DNA of 64,000 nt from Paracoccus sp. R12_2 (lineage in GTDB: Bacteria > Pseudomonadota > Alphaproteobacteria > Rhodobacterales > Rhodobacteraceae), in assembly GCF_017744015.1 (NCBI RefSeq), contig NZ_JAGHRA010000012.1:1-64000 (forward strand). Reading direction: 5' to 3'. How positions within the stretch are numbered: the stretch's first letter is position 1; the number at the start of each line of letters is the position of its first letter. Positions 44,692 through 54,531 of the stretch are shown in pieces. The position numbers and the translations under genes were made by a program. Below the pieces are notes generated by a model. It was not told where the DNA came from, ran no database searches, and saw only the letters and a program-made list of their open reading frames with translations.

Positions 44692-46857
44692 ATGTCCCAA
44701 CCGACGGAAACCAGCTATGTCGTTCGCCACGAACTGCAGGTCGCGGATCGATTGGCCGATTTCATCGAGGTCGAGGCGCTTGCCGGGCTGGATTTCGACG
44801 CCGACAGGTTCTGGGGCGGGCTGTCGCGACTGGTCCACGAATTCGGTCCCCGCAACCGTGAACTGCTGGCGACGCGCGAAAAGCTTCAGCGCCTGATCGA
44901 TGACTGGCATCTGGCGCGGCGCGACAAGGCGCATGATGGCGCCGCGTACAAGAAGTTCCTGTCCGAGATCGGCTACCTGCTGCCCGAAGGCGAGGATTTC
45001 CGCATCGGCACGGAAAATGTCGATCCCGAGATCGCCAGCGTCGCGGGGCCACAGCTTGTGGTTCCCATCACCAATGCCAGATTTGTGCTGAATGCGGCGA
45101 ATGCCCGCTGGGGCAGCCTTTACGACGGTCTGTATGGCACGGACGCGATGGGACCACCCCCGTCGGAGGCCGGTTTCGACAAGGGTCGGGGCGCGCGTGT
45201 CGTGATGCGTTCGGCCGTATTCCTGGACGAGGCTTTTCCGCTGGCCGGCACCAGCCACGGACGGGCCGAGGAATACCGGGTCGAGGATGGCCGGTTGCTG
45301 GTTGACGGTTCGCCGTTGAAGCAGCCGGAAAAGTTCGCGGGCTATCGCGGCGACCCTCAGCAGCCAGGCAGCATCCTGTTGCGCAACAACGGGCTGCATG
45401 TGGAACTGGTCTTCGATCGCAGCCACCCGATCGGCAAGACGGCTGCATCCGGGCTTGCGGACGTGATCATCGAATCCGCGATGTCGGCGATCATCGATTG
45501 CGAGGATTCGGTCGCCTGCGTGGATGCCGAGGACAAGGTTCTGGCCTATCGCCACTGGCTGGGGCTGATGAAGGGCGATCTGTCCGAAAGCTTCGTGAAG
45601 AACGGCATGCAGGTCGATCGCCGTCTTGCAGGCGACCGCGACTATACCGGACCCGACGGTGATGCGCTGTCCTTGAAGGGGCGGGCACTGCTGCTGGTCC
45701 GCAATGTCGGCCATCTGATGAGCAATCCGTCGATTCTGGATCGAGACGGACGCGAGATCCAGGAAGGCCTGATGGACGCGATGGTCACGACGCTGATCGC
45801 GATGCATGATCTGCGCAAGACCCAGGGACCGCGCAATTCGGTCAACGGGTCGATCTATGTCGTGAAGCCGAAGATGCACGGTCCCGAAGAGGTCGCCTTC
45901 GCCGACGCTACCTTCACGCTGGTCGAGGACGTGCTGGGCCTTCCGCGCAATACGGTCAAGCTTGGCATCATGGACGAAGAACGGCGCACCAGCGTCAACC
46001 TGAAGGAATGCATCCGCGCCGCGCGGGACAGGGTCTGCTTTATCAATACCGGGTTCCTCGACCGGACCGGCGACGAAATTCATACCTCGATGCAGGCAGG
46101 GCCGTTCAGCCGCAAGGATTTCATCAAGCGCAAGGGCTGGATCACCGCCTACGAAAACCAGAACGTGGATATCGGACTGGAATGCGGACTGTCGGGCAAG
46201 GCGCAGATCGGCAAGGGTATGTGGGCCGTTCCCGACAAGATGGCCGCGATGCTGGAGGCCAAGATCGAACATCCGAAGGCCGGTGCAAACACGGCCTGGG
46301 TGCCCAGCCCCACGGCCGCGACGCTGCATGCGCTGCACTATCACAAGGTCGATGTCTTCGCGGTGCAGGCCGAATTGGCCAAGGGCGGACGCCGCGCCTA
46401 TGTCGAGGCGCTGCTGGATATCCCGGTTGCCAGCTATCGGATGTGGACGCGCGATCAGATCCGGCGCGAGGTGGAAAACAACGCCCAGGGCATCCTAGGT
46501 TATGTCGTGCGCTGGGTCGATCAGGGTATCGGCTGTTCCAAGGTGCCCGACATCAACGATGTCGGCCTGATGGAAGATCGTGCGACCTGCCGCATCTCGG
46601 CCCAGCACATCGCGAACTGGCTGCATCACGGCATCGTCTCAGGCGATGAGGTCGATGAGATCATGCAGCGCATGGCCGAAATCGTCGATCGTCAGAACGC
46701 GGATGATCCGTCCTATCGGCCGATGGCGCCGGGTTTTGACGGCATCGCCTTCCATGCGGCGCGCGATCTGGTGTTCAAGGGAACCGAGCAACCGTCGGGC
46801 TATACCGAACCGGTTCTGCACGCCGCACGGCTGGCATTGAAGCGGGCTGGCGGCTGA
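44692..46857 (+). CDS. glcB: malate synthase G
   Basis: 721 aa. Condenses glyoxylate with acetyl-CoA in the glyoxylate bypass. The length and the single-chain architecture are those of malate synthase G rather than the shorter A form. Visible motifs include [19 protein letters not shown] (magnesium-site Asp/Glu), [36 protein letters not shown] and [34 protein letters not shown] with the catalytic Asp. The SD is weak (GAGAG). An 8-bp palindrome CGTATACG at 44636-44643 lies 49 bp upstream. No isocitrate lyase gene is nearby. Confidence 0.95.
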   Translation: MSQPTETSYVVRHELQVADRLADFIEVEALAGLDFDADRFWGGLSRLVHEFGPRNRELLATREKLQRLIDDWHLARRDKAHDGAAYKKFLSEIGYLLPEGEDFRIGTENVDPEIASVAGPQLVVPITNARFVLNAANARWGSLYDGLYGTDAMGPPPSEAGFDKGRGARVVMRSAVFLDEAFPLAGTSHGRAEEYRVEDGRLLVDGSPLKQPEKFAGYRGDPQQPGSILLRNNGLHVELVFDRSHPIGKTAASGLADVIIESAMSAIIDCEDSVACVDAEDKVLAYRHWLGLMKGDLSESFVKNGMQVDRRLAGDRDYTGPDGDALSLKGRALLLVRNVGHLMSNPSILDRDGREIQEGLMDAMVTTLIAMHDLRKTQGPRNSVNGSIYVVKPKMHGPEEVAFADATFTLVEDVLGLPRNTVKLGIMDEERRTSVNLKECIRAARDRVCFINTGFLDRTGDEIHTSMQAGPFSRKDFIKRKGWITAYENQNVDIGLECGLSGKAQIGKGMWAVPDKMAAMLEAKIEHPKAGANTAWVPSPTAATLHALHYHKVDVFAVQAELAKGGRRAYVEALLDIPVASYRMWTRDQIRREVENNAQGILGYVVRWVDQGIGCSKVPDINDVGLMEDRATCRISAQHIANWLHHGIVSGDEVDEIMQRMAEIVDRQNADDPSYRPMAPGFDGIAFHAARDLVFKGTEQPSGYTEPVLHAARLALKRAGG

Positions 46858-46885
46858 CCTTCGGTGGGCCCTGATCGCGGCGATC

Positions 46886-46914
46886 TTGACCCCACGCGGG
46901 CCGGGGGCTAACCC
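46886..46914 (+). promoter_or_regulatory. possible promoter of leuB
   Basis: TTGACC, 17 nt, TAACCC, about 28 nt upstream of the leuB ATG. Good -35 box, poor -10. Confidence 0.3.
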
Positions 46915-46941
46915 CTCTGGCGTGCCAGAAGGAGATCCCGC

Positions 46942-48066
46942 ATGCCCGACAGCTATTCGCTTCTTATCCTGCCCGGCGACGGGATCGGCCCCGAGGTGAT
47001 GGCCGAAGTCGTCAAGGTCATCGACTGGTTCCAGGACAATCGCGGCATGTCCTTCGATGTCTCGCATGATCTGGTGGGCGGATCGGCCTATGACGAATAT
47101 GGCACGCCTTGCGCCGACCAGACCCTGGCCCGCGCGCAATCGGTCGACGCGGTTCTTCTGGGCGCGGTCGGCGGGCCGAAATACGACAGCCTCGATTTCA
47201 GCGTTAAGCCCGAGCGGGGCCTGCTGCGCCTGCGCAAGGAGATGGACCTGTTCGCCAATCTGCGCCCCGCGCAATGCTTCGACGCGCTGGCCGATTTTTC
47301 GTCGCTGAAGCGCGAGGTCGTGGCTGGCCTGGACATCCTGATCGTGCGGGAACTGACCTCGGGCGTCTATTTCGGTGAACCACGCGGGATCCATGACGAC
47401 AACAACAACCCCGAGAACGAGGGCGGTCGGGTCGGCATCAACACCCAGCGATACACAAGCGGAGAGATCCGCCGGGTCGCCCGGTCGGCCTTCGACCTGG
47501 CCCGGCGCCGCGGAAACAAGGTCTGCTCGATGGAGAAGGCCAATGTGATGGAATCCGGGATCCTGTGGCGCGAAGAGGTGCAGTGGGTCCACGACAACGA
47601 ATATTCCGATGTCGAACTGTCGCATATGTATGCCGACAACGGCGCGATGCAGCTGGTGCGCAATCCCCGCCAGTTCGACGTGATCGTGACAGACAACCTG
47701 TTCGGCGACGTGCTGTCGGACGCGGCGGCGATGCTGACCGGCAGCCTTGGCATGCTGCCCTCGGCAAGCCTTGGCGCGAAGATGGCGAATAGCCGGCCCA
47801 AGGCGCTGTATGAGCCCGTCCACGGCAGCGCCCCCGATATTGCCGGTCAGGGCAAGGCGAACCCCATCGCCTGTATCCTCAGCTTTGCGATGGCGCTGCG
47901 CTATTCCTTCGATCAGGGAGACGCCGCGGCCGAACTGGAACGTGCGGTCGAACGCGTGCTGGCGGATGGGGTGCGCACTGCCGATCTGATGGGACCACAG
48001 GGTGGCACGGCTGTATCGACCAGCCAGATGGGTGATCGCATCATCGCCGCGCTTGCCGCAGGCTAG
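46942..48066 (+). CDS. leuB: 3-isopropylmalate dehydrogenase, LeuB
   Basis: 374 aa. Catalyses oxidative decarboxylation of 3-isopropylmalate in leucine synthesis. Starts [23 protein letters not shown], the family N-terminus. The substrate loop [13 protein letters not shown], the tyrosine/lysine region and the metal-binding signature [30 protein letters not shown] are all present, as is [25 protein letters not shown] precedes the ATG. leuC and leuD are not adjacent; a strong terminator follows. Confidence 0.95.
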   Translation: MPDSYSLLILPGDGIGPEVMAEVVKVIDWFQDNRGMSFDVSHDLVGGSAYDEYGTPCADQTLARAQSVDAVLLGAVGGPKYDSLDFSVKPERGLLRLRKEMDLFANLRPAQCFDALADFSSLKREVVAGLDILIVRELTSGVYFGEPRGIHDDNNNPENEGGRVGINTQRYTSGEIRRVARSAFDLARRRGNKVCSMEKANVMESGILWREEVQWVHDNEYSDVELSHMYADNGAMQLVRNPRQFDVIVTDNLFGDVLSDAAAMLTGSLGMLPSASLGAKMANSRPKALYEPVHGSAPDIAGQGKANPIACILSFAMALRYSFDQGDAAAELERAVERVLADGVRTADLMGPQGGTAVSTSQMGDRIIAALAAG

Positions 48067-48093
48067 GCAGGCGCGACCCGCATCGCATCAACG

Positions 48094-48120
48094 AAAAGGC
48101 GGCCCCGAGGGGCCGCCTTT
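48094..48120 (+). terminator. bidirectional Rho-independent terminator between leuB and mltB-like gene
   Basis: A perfect GC-rich stem pairs AAAGGCGGCCC with GGGCCGCCTTT, with T's on both strands, 28 nt after leuB and 28 nt after the convergent transglycosylase stop. Confidence 0.9.
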
Positions 48121-48147
48121 CCTGATCTGGGGGCTGCGTCGCGGCAG

Positions 48148-49404
48148 CTAGCGCCGCAACTGACCCAGCAGGATCGAGGTCGGATACCCGTCCGGCGTCA
48201 CGCCGATCGACCGCTGATAGGCCACGACCGCCTCGGTCGTGCCAGAGCCGAACAGCCCGTCAATCTCGTCGTCGTAGAAGCCCTTGGCCTTCAGTCGCTG
48301 CTGGATCTCTTTCCGTTCGGCGGTGCTGAGCGGCCGGTCGTTGCGTGGCCATGCGCCCTGGATCCCCGACCGGCCTGCGATGCGTTCGCCCAGGAACGCC
48401 ACGCCAAGCGCATAGTTGTCAGAGTTGTTGTAGCGCAGGATCGACCGGAAATTGTCCAGGATCAGGAAGGCCGGACCACGTGCGCCGGCGGGCATGATGA
48501 TCGATCCGGTGCCGCCCGGCAGACCGCCGCCGCCCATCCGCGTGACGCCCTGCGCGGCCCACGCGCTGCTGGACTTGCGATTTCCCTTGCCGACCTGGCC
48601 CATGTTGAAACTCGACGGCAGCTGGACCTCGGCACCCCAGGCCTGGCCACGCTGCCAGCCGTTCCGGGCAAGATAGTTCGCGGTCGAGGCCAGTGAATCG
48701 GTCGGATCTTCGGACCAGATGTCGCGACGACCGTCGCCGGTGAAATCGACCGCGTAATCAAGATAGGATGTCGGCATGAACTGGGTGTGCCCCATCGCCC
48801 CCGCCCAGCTTCCAAGCATGTGCTCGGGGTCGGTGTCGCCTGCCTGCAGGATGCGCAGCGCCGCGATCAGCTGGTTCTGGAACATCTCGCCGCGGCGACC
48901 GTCATAAGCCAGTGTGGCCAGCGACGGGATGATCTGCATCTTGCCGCGATTGGCCCCGAAATTCGACTCCATCCCCCAGACGGCCAGCACGATCTCGCGC
49001 GGGACGCCGTAGCGCGCTTCGATCGACGACAGCGTACTGGAAAGCTGGGCGTTCTTTTCGCGTCCCGTGCTGATCCGTGCGTCCGAAACCGCGCTGTCAA
49101 GATACAGCCAGACCGGGCGCGAGAATTCGGCCTGCTTGCGGTCCAGACGGATCACGTCGGGGTTATAGCGGGCGATCCGCATGGCACGGTCATAGGTGCC
49201 GGCCGAGATCCCTGCCGACAATGCGCGGGGCCGGAATGACTGCACGAAGTTCTGCAGCCCCGCCGCGTCGCCGGGCGAGGCAGCGGGAATGCTGGCCGGC
49301 GTCACCGGCGCCCCGTACGAGGCTGGCGTGCGGTTGACCGAGCCGGCGCAGGACGCCAATGCGCCGATCAGCGCCGTGGACATGAAAAAGCGGGAAAATG
49401 TCAT
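48148..49404 (-). CDS. lytic murein transglycosylase, MltB-type lipoprotein
   Basis: 418 aa. The N-terminus MTFSRFFMSTALIGALASCAG has a lipobox with Cys19, so it is an outer- or inner-membrane lipoprotein. The SLT domain of the MltB type carries the catalytic Glu in VWGMESNFGANRGKMQIIPSLATLAYDGRR and GSWAGAMGHTQFMPTSYLDYAVD. The last 65 residues form a peptidoglycan-binding domain (IQQRLKAKGFYDDEIDGLFGSGTTEAVVAYQ). It cleaves glycan strands to 1,6-anhydromuropeptides. Monocistronic, convergent with leuB. Confidence 0.92.
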   Translation of the reverse strand: MTFSRFFMSTALIGALASCAGSVNRTPASYGAPVTPASIPAASPGDAAGLQNFVQSFRPRALSAGISAGTYDRAMRIARYNPDVIRLDRKQAEFSRPVWLYLDSAVSDARISTGREKNAQLSSTLSSIEARYGVPREIVLAVWGMESNFGANRGKMQIIPSLATLAYDGRRGEMFQNQLIAALRILQAGDTDPEHMLGSWAGAMGHTQFMPTSYLDYAVDFTGDGRRDIWSEDPTDSLASTANYLARNGWQRGQAWGAEVQLPSSFNMGQVGKGNRKSSSAWAAQGVTRMGGGGLPGGTGSIIMPAGARGPAFLILDNFRSILRYNNSDNYALGVAFLGERIAGRSGIQGAWPRNDRPLSTAERKEIQQRLKAKGFYDDEIDGLFGSGTTEAVVAYQRSIGVTPDGYPTSILLGQLRR

Positions 49405-49520
49405 GTGGATCGCCTGTTATTGACTGCTGCTGTTCTTGTTGTGAACGAATGTAGCAGTCACCGTTCGGCTTGGATAGATCGGCCGCGACATTCACTGTCG
49501 GCAGATTTGCAGGCGACTGC

Positions 49521-49832
49521 TCAGGCCGGATCGTCGAAGAACGGTTCCAGACTGGCGATGATGACGGCGTTTTCATCCAGCGCCCTCTGCATCAGGGCGC
49601 GTTCGTCGGCGTCGATCTGATGGCCGTCGGCGATCCGTTCGTCCAGAGTTCCGTGGCCGGTCACGTCCAGCGGGGCCATGTCGGCCTGTTTCAGGATCGC
49701 GACCGTCTCTCGAACGGCCTCGGCCTCGTCATGGCCCGAGGCATAGCAGATCAGGGCGGCGCCGGTGGCGCCCTTGGGCAGGCCGTCGCCGGTCTTGCGT
49801 CCAAGTTGGATCAGCAGCGTATAGACTTCCAT
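49521..49832 (-). CDS. conserved hypothetical protein
   Basis: 103 aa, MEVYTLLIQLGRKTGDGLPKG with ALICYASGHDEAEAVRETVAIL and a C-terminal LENAVIIASLEPFF-like end. Soluble, acidic, no signal peptide or known motif that I recognise. The start at 49832 is the Met before VYTLL; the SD is poor. The pattern of short beta-strands and alternating helices suggests a small alpha/beta domain. I cannot assign a function. It is divergent from the YbaK-like gene across a 186-bp region. Confidence 0.6.
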   Translation of the reverse strand: MEVYTLLIQLGRKTGDGLPKGATGAALICYASGHDEAEAVRETVAILKQADMAPLDVTGHGTLDERIADGHQIDADERALMQRALDENAVIIASLEPFFDDPA

Positions 49833-50018
49833 CGGGCGGGGCCTCGTCGCGATCATGCATGGCGGACGACAGGGCCGCCGCGACCGCAACAACATGTCTC
49901 GCCCCACTGTGCAAGCCCGTAACGGGGAAATGCGTGCGCCCGATACCCGTTGGCCGGGACGGGTTGCGGTCCGGCGCGTGCGGGGTAGTGTTCGGACGGT
50001 CAGTGCCGGAGGCGTGTG

Positions 50019-50489
50019 GTGAGCAAGAGTCTGAAACGGGTCAGGGCGGCGCTGGAAGAAGCGGGCGAGACGGTCGAGGTGATGGAAATGGCCGGATCGA
50101 CGCGGACGGCGGCCGAGGCAGCCGCCGCCGCAGATTGCGATGTCGATCAGATCGCCAAGTCGATCATCTTTCGCGGGTTGGACGATGGCCATGTCACGCT
50201 GTTCCTGACGGCGGGCGGAAATCGCGTCGATCCGCTGAAGGCCGCTGCCGTCGCCGGTCAGGAACTGGGCAAGGCCGATGCCGATCTGATCCGCCGCGAG
50301 ACCGGTTTCGCGATCGGCGGCGTCGCGCCGGTCGGGCATCTGCGCCCGGTCGTGGCGTTCTTCGACCCCCGCCTGTCGGATTTCGACATCGTCTGGGCTG
50401 CGGCAGGAACGCCGCGACATATCTTTGCCATCGCACCTGCGCGTCTTCTGGCGATCACCGGCGCGACGGTCGCGGATTTCACCGGCTGA
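50019..50489 (+). CDS. YbaK/EbsC-type aminoacyl-tRNA deacylase
   Basis: 156 aa. Contains VDQIAKSIIFRGLDDGHVTLFLTAGGNRVD with the conserved lysine of the editing site, and GFAIGGVAPVGHLRPVVAFFDPRL with the GxxxP-type loop. These proteins hydrolyse mischarged tRNA, for example Cys- or Ala-tRNAPro. GTG at 50019 is chosen because GGAGG is 6 nt upstream; the adjacent GTG at 50016 is too close. The next gene follows after 61 bp that hold an inverted repeat. Confidence 0.88.
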   Translation: MSKSLKRVRAALEEAGETVEVMEMAGSTRTAAEAAAAADCDVDQIAKSIIFRGLDDGHVTLFLTAGGNRVDPLKAAAVAGQELGKADADLIRRETGFAIGGVAPVGHLRPVVAFFDPRLSDFDIVWAAAGTPRHIFAIAPARLLAITGATVADFTG

Positions 50490-50516
50490 GGCAACCGACC
50501 GCAGACGCATGCGTTC

Positions 50517-50537
50517 GTTGGTCGTGATCTGACCAAC
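50517..50537. promoter_or_regulatory. 21-bp inverted repeat upstream of the aldo/keto reductase
   Basis: GTTGGTC-N7-GACCAAC, perfect 7-bp arms, ending just before the SD (AAGAGGTG) of the aldo/keto reductase. No T-run follows, so an operator or RNA hairpin is likelier than a terminator. Confidence 0.5.
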
Positions 50538-50550
50538 AAGAGGTGCCGCG

Positions 50551-51375
50551 GTGACCCAACCGATGCTGACACTGAACGACGGACGACAGATGCCGCAGCT
50601 GGGACTGGGGGTGTGGCAGATGCCCGATGAAGGCACCGCCGACGCCGTGAGAACGGCGCTGCGCATCGGTTATCGCCTGATCGACGGTGCGGCGATGTAT
50701 GGCAACGAAGCCGGGATGGGGCAGGCGGTGCGCGATGGCGATGTGCCGCGTGACGAGGTGTTCTTGACCTCGAAGCTGTGGAACGATCAGCACGGGCGCG
50801 ACAGGACGTTGCGGGCCTTTGATGCCACGATGCAGCGCATCGGGCTGGACTGGCTGGATTTGTTTCTGATCCATTGGCCGGCTCCGCAGCAGGATCTGTA
50901 TGTCGAGACATGGAAGACACTGGTCGAACTGCGCGATCAGGGCAGGATCAAGTCGGTCGGCGTCGCGAATTTTCAGGAACCGCATCTGCGTCGGCTGATC
51001 GACGAAACCGGCGTCGCGCCCGCCGTCAACCAGATCGAGCTGCATCCCACCTTCAACCAGCCCGCGATGCGGTCGGTCAATCGACGGCTGGGGATCGTCA
51101 CGCAAAGCTGGGCGCCCTTGGGCCGGACCGCGGATTTCGACGCGGCGCCGGTCGCGCAGGCCGCCGCGCACCACGGGGCAAGTCCCGCGCAGGTCATCAT
51201 CGCATGGCATCTGGCGCGTGGATTGTCCGCGATCCCCAAATCGCAGGATCCCCGGCGGCTTCAGCAGAATTTCGATGCGCTCAAGTTGCGCCTGACCGAC
51301 GCCGAACTTGACGAGATCGACGCCCTGGACAGCGACGCGCGGACCGGGCCTGATCCCGATATCTTCAGCGGCTGA
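50551..51375 (+). CDS. aldo/keto reductase (2,5-diketo-D-gluconate reductase-like)
   Basis: 274 aa NADPH-dependent reductase with the AKR catalytic tetrad: Asp in YRLIDGAAMYGNE (with the catalytic Tyr), Lys in VFLTSKLWND and His in LFLIHWPAPQQD. The cofactor end is ALSAIPKS-like (GLSAIPKSQDPRRLQQN). Start codon GTG after AAGAGGTG. The closest familiar subgroup is DkgA/DkgB, which reduces methylglyoxal and other ketoaldehydes; the substrate is not decidable here. Its 3' end overlaps the convergent hydrolase by 11 bp. Confidence 0.92.
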   Translation: MTQPMLTLNDGRQMPQLGLGVWQMPDEGTADAVRTALRIGYRLIDGAAMYGNEAGMGQAVRDGDVPRDEVFLTSKLWNDQHGRDRTLRAFDATMQRIGLDWLDLFLIHWPAPQQDLYVETWKTLVELRDQGRIKSVGVANFQEPHLRRLIDETGVAPAVNQIELHPTFNQPAMRSVNRRLGIVTQSWAPLGRTADFDAAPVAQAAAHHGASPAQVIIAWHLARGLSAIPKSQDPRRLQQNFDALKLRLTDAELDEIDALDSDARTGPDPDIFSG

Positions 51376-52156
51376 TCAGGGCGCGCGTCAAGGCACTGTC
51401 GGGGTCGGCCAGCGCGTCGATCACGTCGAAATGCTGGCGGCCGGGATCGACCACATGGCAGGTCGCCGCGCCCAGCCCCGCCCACATATCGGCGATCAGG
51501 CGCGACTGGCGAATGAATTCCGGTCGCTCTGACCCGCCGACCCAGGCGGTCAGGTGCATGCCCGCACGTGGCGGCAGCAGGGCGGGGCTCTCGGTTTCCG
51601 CCTCGGCTGTATCCATGCCAAGCGTGTCGTTCATCGCGGTGCGCATCAGCGGGCGCAGATCGAACAGCCCCGAGATCGGCAGGCAGGATATGATCCGCGA
51701 CGCGATGACGTCTGGAAGCGTGCCGTCATCACAGACCATCCGCGCGGCAAGGTGCCCGCCCGCCGAATGTCCGGTCAGCGCGATCGGCCCGTCGACACGG
51801 GTTGCCGCCTCGCAGATAGCGGCGGCGATGTCCCGGGTCATCTGGCCGATCCGTGCCGCTGGCGCCAGCGAGTAGGCGGGTATCGCCACGGCCCAGCCAG
51901 CGCCAAGCGGACCCGCCGCCAGATGCGACCAGAACGTGGGGTCGAATTTCATCCAGTATCCGCCATGCACGAACACCACGAGGCCGCGTGCGGCACCAGC
52001 AGGCCGAAACAGATGCCCACGCCCAAGGGGTTCGGGCGGGTGCGCGGCCCGGAATTCCGCCGCACGCCGCGACCAGCGGGGCGGATAGTCCTCGGCCCGC
52101 GCGATATGCGCGCCGTTGGCATAGGCGTCGTCCCAGTCGGTGATCCGGTACAGCAT
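51365..52156 (-). CDS. alpha/beta-hydrolase, likely kynurenine formamidase
   Basis: 263 aa. HGGYWMKFD (oxyanion motif HGGxW), nucleophile GHSAGGHLAARM, and the Asp/His end CHVVDPGRQHFDVIDAL form the triad of the eukaryotic-type arylformamidase (AFMID-like) branch. It is divergent from kynureninase across only 62 bp, which supports hydrolysis of N-formylkynurenine to kynurenine and formate. It is not the metal-dependent KynB family. AAGGAGG precedes the ATG at 52156. Function rests on both motif and neighbour; other short-chain esters remain possible. Confidence 0.78.
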   Translation of the reverse strand: MLYRITDWDDAYANGAHIARAEDYPPRWSRRAAEFRAAHPPEPLGRGHLFRPAGAARGLVVFVHGGYWMKFDPTFWSHLAAGPLGAGWAVAIPAYSLAPAARIGQMTRDIAAAICEAATRVDGPIALTGHSAGGHLAARMVCDDGTLPDVIASRIISCLPISGLFDLRPLMRTAMNDTLGMDTAEAETESPALLPPRAGMHLTAWVGGSERPEFIRQSRLIADMWAGLGAATCHVVDPGRQHFDVIDALADPDSALTRALISR

Positions 52157-52172
52157 CTTGGCCTCCTTCCGC

Positions 52173-52192
52173 CTAGCAGATCGGGCTGCTAG
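52173..52192. promoter_or_regulatory. perfect 20-bp inverted repeat between formamidase and kynU
   Basis: CTAGCAG-N6-CTGCTAG, perfect 7-bp arms, in a 62-bp divergent intergenic region. It lies 17 bp from the formamidase ATG and 26 bp from the kynU ATG, so it is a candidate operator for both. Confidence 0.6.
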
Positions 52193-52218
52193 CATCCGGT
52201 CAAGTAGGGAGAGAGACC

Positions 52219-53406
52219 ATGACCGATTTCGCCAGAACCCGCGCCGCGTTCCACCTGCCCGAGGGCGTCACCTATCTTGACGGCAATTCGCTGGGGCCGA
52301 TGCCCCAGGCCGCCAAGGCGCGGGTCGCGGCGATGATGCAGGATGAATGGTCCGAGATGCTGATCACCGGCTGGAACAAGGCTGGATGGTTCACCCAGCC
52401 GCGCCGGGTCGGGGACCGGATCGCGCGGCTGATCGGGGCGGGGCCGGGCCAGGTGGTGATGGGCGACACGTTGTCGATCAAGGTGTTTCAGGCGGTCAGT
52501 GCTGCGCGCGCGTTGCGGCCGGATCGGCGGGTGATCCTGTCCGACAGCGGCAATTTCCCCTCGGATCTGTATGTCGCCGAGGGGCTGGCGCGCGCCGTCG
52601 GGGCGGAATTGCGCGTCGTCGCCCCCGAAGAGGTCGAGGCAGCGATAGACGATGATCTGGCCGTTCTGATGATCACCGAGGTCGATTACCGCACGGGCAG
52701 GCGTCACGACATGCGGTCTTTGACTGACAGGGCGCATGATGCCGGGGCGCTGACGGTATGGGATCTGGCGCATTCTGCGGGCGCCGTGGATGTCGATCTG
52801 ACCGGGGCTGATGCCGATTTTGCCGTCGGCTGCACCTATAAATACCTGAACGGCGGGCCGGGCGCGCCGGCCTTCATCTGGGTTCATCCCCGGCATGCGG
52901 ATGCCGCGCAGCCGATCTTGCAGGGCTGGATGGGCCACAAGGCGCCTTTTGCCTTTGAGACGAACTATGCCCCGGCGCCGGGGATCGAACGCATGCGCGT
53001 CGGCACGCCGCCGGTGATCGCGATGACGGCGCTGGAGGCGGCGCTGGATGTCTGGGACGATGTGGACCTGCCGGACCTGCGTGCCCGGTCCGTCGAACTG
53101 ACCGAAGCGTTCATCGCCAGGGTCGAGGCGGCGTGTCCCGACCTGACCCTGCATTCGCCGCGCGATCCGGAACGGCGCGGTTCCCAGGTCGGCTTCCGCC
53201 ATTCGCAGGGTTATGCGGTGATGCAGGCGCTGATCGCGAACGGCGTGATCGGGGATTTCCGTGCGCCAGATGTTCTGCGATTCGGATTTGCGCCGCTGTA
53301 TAACGATCTTCATGATGTGGAGCGCGCGGTGGACACGCTGTCGCGAATTCTTCGTGATGAAAGCTGGAATAGTGAACAATTTCATCAACAAGCCGCGGTG
53401 ACGTAA
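52219..53406 (+). CDS. kynU: kynureninase, KynU
   Basis: 395 aa PLP enzyme cleaving kynurenine to anthranilate and alanine. It opens MTDFARTRAAFHLPEGVTYLDGNSLGPMPQ, typical of the family. The PLP-binding lysine is in VGCTYKYLNGGPGAPAF near residue 208; WDLAHSAGAVDVDL supplies the Asp/His. GGGAGAGAG precedes the ATG. The formamidase is divergent; tryptophan 2,3-dioxygenase is not in the window. Length is about normal for bacterial KynU. Confidence 0.94.
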   Translation: MTDFARTRAAFHLPEGVTYLDGNSLGPMPQAAKARVAAMMQDEWSEMLITGWNKAGWFTQPRRVGDRIARLIGAGPGQVVMGDTLSIKVFQAVSAARALRPDRRVILSDSGNFPSDLYVAEGLARAVGAELRVVAPEEVEAAIDDDLAVLMITEVDYRTGRRHDMRSLTDRAHDAGALTVWDLAHSAGAVDVDLTGADADFAVGCTYKYLNGGPGAPAFIWVHPRHADAAQPILQGWMGHKAPFAFETNYAPAPGIERMRVGTPPVIAMTALEAALDVWDDVDLPDLRARSVELTEAFIARVEAACPDLTLHSPRDPERRGSQVGFRHSQGYAVMQALIANGVIGDFRAPDVLRFGFAPLYNDLHDVERAVDTLSRILRDESWNSEQFHQQAAVT

Positions 53407-53469
53407 GGGCAGGGGGCTTCCCAAACAGCTTGTTCTGTTGCACAACGCCCGCATTTGAAAGCTTATTCC

Positions 53470-54531
53470 ATGCACGTCCCGGACGTCCTGAAATTGCTGA
53501 TCGCAGGGTTGGCCGCGTGCGGGTTGCCGGCGCAGGCCGCCGATCTGCGCGTCGAGTACGTGGTGGCGCGCGAAGAGGCGTTGCAGATGGACATACAGCT
53601 GACCGGCACGATCGAGGCGCTGGACAGTATCGCGCTGGGGTTCCGCCAGAGCGGGCGCGTGGTCGAGGTCTTGGCCGAGGAAGGCGATCATTTTCAGACC
53701 GGAGAGCCATTGGCGCGTCTGGATTCGGTCCAGCAGGATCAGGCATTGAAAGTTGCGCAGGCCAATCTTGCCGCTGCCCGGGCAGCGCAGGCGCAGGCAA
53801 GGCAGGCCGATGAGCGCGCGCGGGCCATGCTGGAACGCGGGGTGGGCACCCGCGCCGCGCGCGATGCGGCCGCACAAGCGCTTTCCGAGGCGGACGGTTC
53901 GGTCAGGCGCGCGGAAAGCGCCGTCGATCAGGCAAGCCGCGCCGTGGATGAGACCGTGCTGCGAGCTCCGCAGCCCGTCGTTGTCACCAGTCGCGACATT
54001 GCACCGGGGCAGGTCGTGGGCGCCGCGCAGCCGGCATTCTCGCTGGCCACGCTGAACGGCCTTGAGGCCGTGTTTCAGGCCGCCGACCACCCGCTGCTGC
54101 GCGAGGCGATGGGACTGACCGTCGAACTGACGACGATCGATTTCAACCGCCAGCAGATGTCCGGCACCATCACCGAGATCGCCCCGCTTGTCGATCCACA
54201 GACCGGAACGGTCACGGTTCGCGCCCTGATCGGCGAGGTGGGCAGCGATGTGTCGTTGCTGGGGGCTGCGGTGCGCGGACATCTGAGGATGTCGGCAGAG
54301 CCGGGGGTTGTCCTGCCATGGACGGCGCTGATGCGGCATGGGGATACAAGTGCGGTCTGGGTGGTCGATGACGAAGACCGGGTGCATCTGACGCCGGTTC
54401 GGATCGACCGTTTCGCGGACGGGATCGTCTATGTATCGGACGGCGTGGCGGCGGGTCAGACCGTGGTCGGGGCCGGGTCTCAGTTGCTTTATCCGGGCCG
54501 CAAGGTTCAACCCGCCGGGGTGTCGCCGTGA
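53470..54531 (+). CDS. RND efflux periplasmic adaptor (membrane fusion protein) 1
   Basis: 353 aa. N-terminus MHVPDVLKLLIAGLAACG has a lipobox with Cys17, then an AcrA-like body: barrel-sandwich half (SGRVVEVLAEEGDHFQTGEPLARLD), an alpha-helical hairpin rich in Ala/Gln (about residues 85-155), second lipoyl half (VVTSRDIAPGQVV) and beta-barrel. It links the RND pump to an outer-membrane channel. No SD; an in-frame TTG at 53455 is an alternative start. Stop overlaps the second adaptor (GTGA). Confidence 0.88.
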   Translation: MHVPDVLKLLIAGLAACGLPAQAADLRVEYVVAREEALQMDIQLTGTIEALDSIALGFRQSGRVVEVLAEEGDHFQTGEPLARLDSVQQDQALKVAQANLAAARAAQAQARQADERARAMLERGVGTRAARDAAAQALSEADGSVRRAESAVDQASRAVDETVLRAPQPVVVTSRDIAPGQVVGAAQPAFSLATLNGLEAVFQAADHPLLREAMGLTVELTTIDFNRQQMSGTITEIAPLVDPQTGTVTVRALIGEVGSDVSLLGAAVRGHLRMSAEPGVVLPWTALMRHGDTSAVWVVDDEDRVHLTPVRIDRFADGIVYVSDGVAAGQTVVGAGSQLLYPGRKVQPAGVSP

